From Merluccius polli (lineage: Eukaryota; Chordata; Actinopteri; Gadiformes; Merlucciidae): a stretch of DNA of 64,000 nucleotides. The stretch lies in NCBI GenBank assembly GCA_030340625.1, contig JAOPHQ010002885.1, positions 93,250-157,249 on the forward strand, written 5' to 3'. Shown one piece after another: positions 56,863 through 64,000 of the stretch. Under the pieces are notes generated by a model. It was not told the DNA's origin, did not search any database, and saw nothing but the letters and a program-made list of their open reading frames with translations. Position numbers and translations under genes: made by a program. Numbering within the stretch: position 1 is the first letter of the stretch; each line of letters starts with the position of its first letter.

Positions 56863-57860
56863 TTTGTGTTGACATCACCCCTTTAACATACCAAACTGAA
56901 TCATGGCTGCCGACCGTCTGAAACTCTCCCAGAGTCCGTCTGAAATGGCTGAACAATGGAAGTCTGGGAACATGGAAAAGGGAGCAGAGTGTGTGTGTGT
57001 GTGTGTGTGATGGGTGTGTGTGTGTGTGTGTGTGTGTGTGATGGGTGTATATGTGTGTTTATCTGCATGTGCGTGTCAGTGTGTGTGTGTGTGTCTGTGT
57101 ACCCGTCTAGGGCTCTGTGTGTGTTCAGTAGCAGGGGTGGGAGGGTGGGCTGGGGTATGCGGTGGAAATGGGGGCAAATTTAGCCTCACACTGAATAATT
57201 GGATGAGAGGAGGCGATATTAAAGGATTTCTAGGCGTTCACAAGAGCATTTAGAGGGCAACGTTGTTAAAGTGATTTGCTTTCCCTGTTGCTTTTTTTTT
57301 TGTGTGACCCATTAATTGCAAATGATCATGTAAATTACGCTTAAAATGTGCAAAGAAAAAAAATGCTAATAGTGTTCCACTGGAAATCCAGGATCCCCCA
57401 AAATCAGCAGAATATGCTCAACTATGAAAGTCTTACAATTTGTTATTAAATGTTTAAAACAGTTTAGTTTTGTTGATCCATTTCGTTAAATATATCTAAG
57501 CCTAACCTTGAATGTCTACGAATGTGAAAATGCAAATAAAATGCACAATAATTGAAATAATTGTACTCAACCAATCTCTCTAGAGTCTTTGTCGTAGACA
57601 TTTCCTCCTAATTTCAAAGGGATTTACTTGGAAAACGAAACAAATAATGTACACAACATAATATTCAACCTGTCCCATCATTAAGTCGTCAGTTGAAATG
57701 CAACCACTTTAGGGTTTCTTTTGTTTGGCATCAGCCCCGTGAAGACCTGCTGGCATGGGCCACCAGCGGCCACTCAACTAGCCTCTCTCTCTGCTCGCGT
57801 GCCTCGCTCGCCCAGCCCTGGTTCCATGGTGACATGAACACACAGCACACAGGAATAAGA
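56863..57860. other. (TG)n patch, then AT-rich sequence
   Basis: TG tracts lie at 56991-57040 and 57078-57094, separated by GATGGGTGTAT-type units. 57190-57700 is AT-rich and non-repetitive (GACCCATTAATTGCAAATGATC near 57306 is a homeodomain/POU-type motif). No gene. Confidence 0.45.
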
Positions 57861-57877
57861 TACAGAGAGAGAGAGAG

Positions 57878-57957
<80 letters not shown>

Positions 57958-58008
57958 TTAAGTGAGAGAAGCCAGCGAGGAAGTAGTGACAGAGAAGTGT
58001 GGAGTTGG

Positions 58009-58045
<37 letters not shown>

Positions 58046-58206
58046 CGTGCGCACTGTTAAAGCCCTTCAACACAGTCAACGTGGCCCGATGTGACAGGAT
58101 TAGCCAAGCCCTGGTGAGCATAGCTGGTACAATGAGAGAGAGTCCGTGTGTGTGTATGCGTGTGTGTGTGTGTGTGTTTGGTCGGGGACTCTGACTGTGT
58201 GTGTGT

Positions 58207-58237
<31 letters not shown>

Positions 58238-58240
58238 GGG
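57861..58240. repeat. (GA)n, (TG)n and G20 cluster
   Basis: (GA)n at 57862-57954, (TG)n at 58012-58041 followed by GCGTGCGTGCG, TG-rich DNA at 58147-58180, and (TG)n at 58195-58220 joined to 20 G at 58221-58240. Confidence 0.95.
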
Positions 58241-59080
58241 TGATGGATAGGCAGAGGGGCGTGCACAGAGACCCAGAGCTGCTGCTTGCCACCAGCCCGG
58301 CCAAGACAAGACAAGACGAGAGGAGATGAACAGTGTGTTCAGCCATCGCTGCCAGCCAGCCTCTCAGTCAACCCCCCCCCCCCCCCCCCCTCCACCACTA
58401 CCACCACCACCAATAGACTGGAAGAGATGGAGATGTAACCAAAGCAAGAGAGGGCTAGACACCCACCATGGTGGGTGAGGGTGGTGGGCTGTGAGGCTGG
58501 TGGGCTGTGGGTGGGGGGGGGGGGGGGGGGAGGGGGAGTAAACGGGGAGTTGGAAAACGATCCTATTAAATTGAATTAAAGAGGCAGTGTTCATCTAGCC
58601 CCCAGAATGATGGATATGGATAATAAACGGTGTTAATGGCGAACGGGGGTAAAGAGGGACGGAGGAGAGCAAGCAGGGTGGGTGGGTGCACAGTGTGGCA
58701 AGGAGTGGGGCGGGGGATGGGGGGGGGGGGGGGGTGGGGTGGTGGTGGTGGAGGGGCGGCAATGTTCCCGGGACCCCTGGACTTTGTCGGGTCCTCATCC
58801 TGAAGGGCCAACAGGGACCGGGGTTTATCTTTATTGGTGAATTCATTTATTTTGGAGGCCAGGGCCCGTCTTGGTCTTTTACTGGGTGGGGGGGGAGGTG
58901 GGGGGAGGGGGGGGGGTGGTGTTTAAACGATAAACAGATAGTGATGCACGCCGTTTGGCAGGTAGAGTACTCGTCGGCCATATTTACATATCTTCTTTTT
59001 TTTCTCTCACTTCGCTTATCTCTCAAAAATAAAGATCTAGGAAGAGGAGCTGGTCAATGAGGAGACATCAAAGGCTGTGT
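58241..59080. other. G/C-rich low-complexity sequence
   Basis: Alternating C-run (58371-58390), (CCA)n (58391-58412), G-runs (58513-58530, 58719-58734, 58886-58916) and GGTGG units, with unique DNA at 58560-58680 and 58750-58870. An AAACGATAAACAGATAG patch is near 58926. Frames of 69-124 codons are unsupported. Confidence 0.5.
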
Positions 59081-59083
59081 ATT

Positions 59084-59114
<31 letters not shown>

Positions 59115-59282
59115 GTGTGTGTGTGTGTGTGTGTTGATGCGTGCTCGACATCACAATGTGCGAACAGAGAAATAAAAGCGCCTTGATAAGTGTCCCCAGC
59201 GCCATTTGCTTCCGCCGCTAGTCTGGTGCGGCTGTGAGTGCATTACACCGCTTTAATGTCCTCATTTTGGGACCTAGTTATG

Positions 59283-59326
<44 letters not shown>

Positions 59327-59680
59327 GCGTTCGGCGAGTAAACCCATATCTGCATGTCCTTAATTTCTGATGATGTGCGGGCCTTGGGCACTGTGTGTGA
59401 TGGAGAGGAGGCCTCTTCACTCTGAGCTGAAGTGATTGTTCAGTGAGGGGGGGGGGGGGGGGGGGGGGGGTGTGTAAGCAGTCCCATCCCTTTCTTCTTC
59501 TTCTTTTTTTTATTTGTTTATTTATTTTATTATCCTATTCTATCTCCACCCCCCCCCCCCCACCCACACACACACACACACACACCTGTATTTCCACAGG
59601 GGCTGTAACCGGTGGCCTCCCCCCCCCCCCCCCCCCCCCCCCCCCATCCCCTCCCACAGCAACATAGATGCCCCCCCCCC
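59081..59680. repeat. TG, G-run, CA and C-run cluster
   Basis: (TG)n at 59082-59134 and 59283-59322, 24 G at 59447-59470, C12 with (CA)n at 59551-59585 and 27 C at 59619-59645. 59140-59270 is non-repetitive. Confidence 0.95.
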
Positions 59681-60280
59681 TCTCAGCAGTGGAGGCAGGT
59701 TTATAGGGCACCGCGCGTCGACGGTAATCTGTGGCTTGTCTATGGCTAGGGAAATAAACAGCTAATCCCGAGCTAACACGACTGGTTAGCTTTCATTTCC
59801 ACGCTATAATACAGGCAAGCCGTGGCCCCGGACTGAGCCGTCTAATTCTGCTCATCCCATTTTGTGCTGCGGACAGTGTATGCGAAGAAGCCGCGTCCAA
59901 AACAACAACGAAGACAAAATGTCTTCCCGTCTTTTTTTTTTTTTTTTTTCTTTCTTTCTTCGTCCCGGAGAGGTCATCGAGATGCAGTTGTTAGTCACAC
60001 GCCTGTAACGCCTCATTGTCTCGCGCCTCCTCCTCCTCCTCCTCCTCCTCCTCCTCCTCCTCCACCTCAGACTCACCTGGACACGTTTCAGACGGACGAC
60101 GTCTTAATTTTGCGGTCAAATAATTGAAATGTTACTTTTTTTTACCCCCTTCCTTCGGAAAAAAATGAACACCGTCTGGCATCCGTGTGTGGTGGGCTAC
60201 TAGAGAGTGATAGAGTGCGTGGCGGTGGGGTGGGGGGGGGGGGCGGTGGGGGGGGGGGGGGAGAAAAGAAAAAAAAACAA
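59681..60280. other. Non-coding block, then T-run, (CTC)12 and G-runs
   Basis: 59690-59880 is non-repetitive (GGGAAATAAACAGCTAATCCC near 59749, GACTGGTTAGC near 59780) and could be a conserved element. It is followed by a T-run at 59932-59949, (CTC)n at 60027-60063 and G-runs at 60230-60260. Confidence 0.45.
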
Positions 60281-60480
60281 TCTCATCAAGCAGAAGGCCG
60301 TTTGCTTAGCAAGAGCTGACAGTCTTTGTGTATGTAAATGAAGAATTTAGACTAATGGAGTCGAACCATTTCTAATTTTGTGATGGCAAGAGGATTTTGA
60401 TTGAAAGTAATTAAGCAAGCTAGCTGTAAAATTAATTAAAGCAAAAGGAGGGGGGGACTTTTATTGGATTGGATAGCGAT
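60281..60480. promoter_or_regulatory. Candidate conserved non-coding element
   Basis: Non-repetitive 180-bp block with TAATTA at 60408-60413, TTAATTAA at 60432-60439, GTTTGCTTAGCAAGAGC near 60300 and GTATGTAAATGAAG near 60330. Two close TAAT palindromes are ideal paired homeodomain sites. Confidence 0.45.
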
Positions 60481-61014
60481 ATAGCTGCTGTCAGGCAGGG
60501 GGGACAAATGGGGGTGACCTGGATTCTCTGCCCCCACCGCCCCCCCCACCCCCCCCACCTCCCCCGTGCCCGGGACTTTTATGTCACTTTAATCTCCTTA
60601 GAGCGGCTGGTGTGCATTTGTTCGAAATAATCAAGGAAATATGGTCAGAAATTGTCAGCTTTCAGATCTAATTTACCTGACAGCCCCATGCACGCACTTG
60701 TGTGTGTGTGTGTGTGTGTGTGTACTGTGTGTGTGTGTGTGTGTGTGGGAGTGCATGTGTGGAAGTGGCCGTTTTTCCACCCTTCCTCTCTCTCCTCGGC
60801 TTCCTGGAAAATGTTTTTGACAGTCCCGAAGCGTCTCGGTGGGTCATCAGAGGTGGATGGGTAGGGGTGGGGGGTGAGGGGCGGGGGGTGAGGGGCGGGG
60901 GGTGAGGGGGGCTGTTATGAGCGAGGGCGGTGATGGGGTTTGTAGTTTTTAAGGTGGGAGTTTTGATGAGGTGGGGCATTGGGTCCGGTCTGCCTATTCG
61001 GACCTATGACTTTC

Positions 61015-61060
<46 letters not shown>
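60481..61060. repeat. C-run, TG and GGGTGAGGGGCG repeats
   Basis: CCCCACC-rich DNA at 60530-60566, (TG)n at 60699-60748, a short tandem of GGGGTGAGGGGCGGG (about 60866-60910, three units of 15-16 nt) and (TG)n at 61015-61058. 60570-60690 is non-repetitive. Confidence 0.9.
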
Positions 61061-61061
<1 letters not shown>

Positions 61062-61785
61062 CGCCCTGTGCACCTTTACGATCACATATTGTACACACGC
61101 GGCGTATTTGCCGCGTCTGTATATTTGGCAGGCCGTGCGGGTGGTGTGTTTTCCTACAGGTAGAACCAGGAGCAGCAGATTAAAGCCGTGACAAAGCCCC
61201 AGCTAAAGCTTCTTAACCACTGACAAATACGATCAATCCTGGCCAATCTGGTGAAAATAGATACGGGCCCTTCATTCTTGTGTCGACCAGGGTTTGTTCT
61301 TCCTTCTTTCAATGCGATTATTATATCATATTCAGCACTCATGACCTTTTAAATGTTTTTTTTTTTTTTTCTTTTCGGTTTTAATTTCAAGATTATAAAC
61401 CAACTGCTGCGATTGGGCTTAAAACAGCCCCCACTCGAGCAATTTGTCCTAAGCTAATAACCAGTCATAAAATACCCCCGCTAACGTCCTCTGGCATCTG
61501 TATGCCACCGCCCTGTATGGGGTCCATATTTAAACTCTGCGGGGCTTCCCAGCATCCCACAGTGGGCGCACACTTCCTCTTCCAGCGCTTCCTTGGCGTG
61601 CTAGCTTGCGTTTGTGTGACATAGGGGCCTCAGTGTGGTCCTCAGCACCCCCTGAAGAGACTCTTAATTAAAGGAGCCGGCCCATGGACCGGGCTGTCTC
61701 TCAGGGCCCCCCCGCAGCAATCCTCAACCGCCCCCCCCCTGCTCCCACCCCCCCAACCCCACCCCCTTGCTACCCCACCCTACCC
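61061..61785. promoter_or_regulatory. Candidate conserved non-coding stretch
   Basis: Two non-repetitive blocks, 61150-61350 (GCAGATTAAAGCCGTGAC near 61173, CAATCTGGTGAAAATAG near 61244) and 61380-61560 (TTGTCCTAAGCTAATAACC near 61444), are separated by a T-run. Then GC-rich DNA to the CTG tract. The enhancer role is inferred. Confidence 0.3.
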
Positions 61786-61788
61786 CTG

Positions 61789-61790
<2 letters not shown>

Positions 61791-61841
<51 letters not shown>
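61791..61841. repeat. (CTG)17 trinucleotide repeat
   Basis: Seventeen CTG units followed by GCCGCCACCGCCGCCAC. On the minus strand it is (CAG)17. A 96-codon frame across it starts upstream and reads the plus strand as poly-Cys, with no splice or domain support, so it is treated as a non-coding repeat. Confidence 0.95.
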
Positions 61842-61843
<2 letters not shown>

Positions 61844-62370
61844 GCCACCGCCGCCACTGTCTGCAGCGACCGCCACGCTCTCCAGACGCTGGGGCCTCTG
61901 AAAAAAAAAAAAAAAAAAAGCTAACAGCTAAGCCAGCTACCGGGGCCCCTAACGGGATTAGAATCCCCTTTTGAAAACAGGAGCTCGAGCATCGAAGGGA
62001 CCCCCCCCCCCCCCCACACACACACACACACACACACACAGAACCCCACCCGCGGTAGCCTCATCTGCCCATCCGAGGTGGCTGCCCCCACCCCACCGCC
62101 AAAATCAACCAACCACTTCAGCCCTGAACCCCCCACCCACGGCTGGCCCCCACCCGGACTCCTATTTTATCAATTAATGTAATAAAAGATGGAACAAAGA
62201 GGAGCCTCACCCCCCTCCCCCCCCCTCCCTCCCTCCCTCCCTCCCTCCCCCACCCCTCTGTAATTAGAAGGGGAGATCTCCAGAGGGCTGCTGTTTCGCC
62301 GTACCCCCCCCCCCCCACCCACCTACCCACCCCGAACCAAAAAAAATAAAAACACGGTTCTCACCCCCCT
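61842..62370. repeat. Poly-A, C-run, (CA)n and CCCT-rich DNA
   Basis: A20 at about 61900-61919, C15 at about 62001-62015 joined to (CA)13 to 62040, C-rich CCACCC DNA to 62160, (CCCT)n at 62213-62250 and C14 near 62304-62317. Confidence 0.9.
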
Positions 62371-62807
62371 CCAGTCAGCCGGAACATGGCTGGGCGATGT
62401 ATAAGGGGGATAATGTAAATGTGGTGTCGTCTGCCGGTGGCCGACGTGGCACTATTTCGCCGTGGCTTTATCTAAGTGGGAACAAATGAATGTTATATTT
62501 TGGAGGAGAAAAAAAAAAAGAAGTGCTACATTATTAAACCTAATTGATTCCTTTTATAACACTATACGTTCTCTGTCACCTCCACTTTGACTCCTGCCAG
62601 TACGACTCGGAAGCCGCCGCCACCGCCGCCGCCGCCGCCGCCGTTGTCACTGTCCCTATTCTAACACGTTACGTGTCACCACACGCTGTTAACGAACGTG
62701 ATGAGACCTTAAGAATATATCAGGTGTGGCAGGGGCCTCCGTGTGTGCGTGCATGATACTTTTTTTTTTCTCTCTACTCAAGTGCGACTAACTTGATTGT
62801 ATTCACA

Positions 62808-62842
<35 letters not shown>

Positions 62843-62889
62843 GCGTCACTAACACTAGCTGGCTCTATGCAGGTGTGAAAAGATAGACT

Positions 62890-62924
<35 letters not shown>

Positions 62925-62994
62925 TGTCTGTGACGGCTTCCACAGCCGCCAGTAGAGGCATTTTTTATTTAACTTCTTTTTTTTTTTTTCCTAG
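62371..62994. other. Non-coding sequence with (GCC)n, CT and TG tracts
   Basis: 62390-62500 is non-repetitive and CpG-containing. (GCC)n at 62612-62643, (CT)n at 62808-62841 and (TG)n at 62893-62921. A 70-codon frame through the GCC tract encodes an Ala run without a domain. Confidence 0.5.
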
Positions 62995-63180
62995 ATAGAA
63001 ATGAGTTTTACTCCGCATGCAAATTTCCAGCGAGTGCTGAAAAACGAGGCCCTTTAAGTGACAGGGGGATATGTGATTAAACGACAATTAGAGCGGTGAA
63101 AATATGCATCGACGCTGGGTCAAGTGGCGGGGCCGCAGCACTATTGAGCACAGCGAACACACTCGCAGGGGGCCCCCAGG
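62995..63180. promoter_or_regulatory. Candidate conserved non-coding element with octamer
   Basis: Contains the POU octamer ATGCAAAT at 63017-63024, then GTGATTAAACGACAATTAGAGC at about 63073-63094 and AAAATATGCATCG near 63100. It is free of simple repeats until the GA tract. Confidence 0.42.
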
Positions 63181-63183
63181 CTG

Positions 63184-63215
<32 letters not shown>

Positions 63216-63922
63216 AGAGAGGGAGGGAGGGAGGAAGCGACATTGAGTACTTTTGGTTTTGTCTCATGGCACAGCAACAGATTCAACCCCTTGTGCATGA
63301 GAACGGTGCTGATATTAAAACAAAGTAAGAGAATTTGTTGCCCTTTGTGCGCTAACGCGTGGCTGGTGTAAAATCATTAGACGGCAAAGTGTAAGGAAGC
63401 ATATTTAAAGGTGATTTATGTATTATGCTTTCATAGCTGGTTAGGTATCGGCACGGTGGTGGCATAATGGCTCTGCGAGGGGAAACAACACATATCATGC
63501 AAACTTATGGGCCTAATGGCGAAGCGGGCTTGAGAGTTGCTGAGCGCACGGACTTGAGGGTGGTGAGGTGTCACGTTCGAATGACCGTGTTGACCTCTGA
63601 GCCCGGTGGCATCGATGCCCCATTTGCCCTCATTTGAAACCTTAACTCTATTAGTCAAAGTTGAAAACCAACCCTGTGTGCTTTTAGTTACACCACACTC
63701 ACACACACACACACAACACACCTCCGTCCATGTAAAAAAACAAATAGCACGTCATTTAGTGGTTCTATCCGTCTTAACTCTTTCTCTCTCCTTCTTATTG
63801 TTCTCCACTTGTTTTTTACCAACACACACACACACACATGCACACAGGTGTGCACTATGAACATGTCTCTGCACACCCCGCGTGATACACACACAACACA
63901 CTCAAACATATGTGTGTGCGTG

Positions 63923-63959
<37 letters not shown>

Positions 63960-64000
63960 ACACACACACACGTACACACAGGCAGGGACATAAAAGAGCT
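63181..64000. repeat. (GA)n and terminal CA/TG tracts
   Basis: (GA)n at 63183-63204, (CA)n at 63696-63717, 63821-63847 and 63925-63980, with GTGTGTGCGTGCACGC palindromic DNA near 63911. 63240-63690 is non-repetitive non-coding sequence; frames of 84-96 codons there have no domain. The window ends within ordinary sequence. Confidence 0.85.

Noticed and set aside
61684..61974. Possible triplet-repeat protein with poly-Cys or poly-Gln
   Set aside because: No splice sites, start context or domain; upstream part is C-rich low complexity.

Overview
This 64 kb window looks like vertebrate nuclear DNA, most likely from a ray-finned fish. The grounds are a very high density of long (CA)n, (GA)n and poly-G/poly-C tracts, two degenerate tRNA-derived SINE copies with B-box-like motifs, a LINE 3' tail ending in repeated TGATT units, and short inverted-repeat transposons resembling families common in teleost genomes. 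Nothing suggests bacterial, organellar or viral DNA: there are no operons, rRNA genes, CRISPR arrays or long conserved reading frames. The species assignment is an inference from repeat style, not a database match.

No protein-coding gene can be called with confidence. Almost every long open frame crosses a microsatellite and translates it as runs such as Ser-Leu, Cys-Val or His-Thr. Three places look like possible exons by splice-site context only: 20434-20503 (strong polypyrimidine acceptor, GAG|GTAAGG donor), 39567-39615 (short ATG-initiated exon with a GTGAGT donor behind a GA/GT-rich leader), and 50892-51092 (67 codons open in phase 0 between a pyrimidine-rich acceptor and a GTGAGA donor). 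None could be assigned to a known family.

The likeliest reading is a large intron or intergenic desert beside a developmental regulator. Low-complexity islands alternate with 100-500 bp blocks of balanced, non-repetitive sequence rich in TAATTA, TTAATTAA and octamer (ATTTGCAT/ATGCAAAT) motifs, as seen in conserved non-coding enhancers. The clearest are near 1.4, 14.9, 16.4, 25.2, 34.2-34.9, 41.9, 43.9-44.2, 48.1, 55.4, 60.3, 61.2 and 63.0 kb. Conservation itself cannot be tested here.

Mobile elements: SINE copies at 0.3-0.47 and 6.7-6.8 kb; a hAT-like fragment at 10.8 kb; foldback or MITE elements at 15.5-15.8 kb (with telomere-like TTAGGG units inside), 26.8-27.3 kb, 30.5-31.1 kb (arms carry complementary microsatellites) and 31.2-31.5 kb (hAT-like, inserted in a TA repeat); and a LINE 3' end at 35.06-35.14 kb. 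Simple repeats dominate 2.9-4.2, 7.8-8.0, 9.9-10.4, 12.9-13.3, 21.5-22.6, 29.2-30.2, 35.8-36.9, 38.1-39.3, 42.7-43.3, 44.9-46.1, 50.3-50.6, 53.7-54.6, 56.0-60.3 and 61.8-62.3 kb. They include a 50-nt C run, a 41-nt G run and a (CTG)17 tract.
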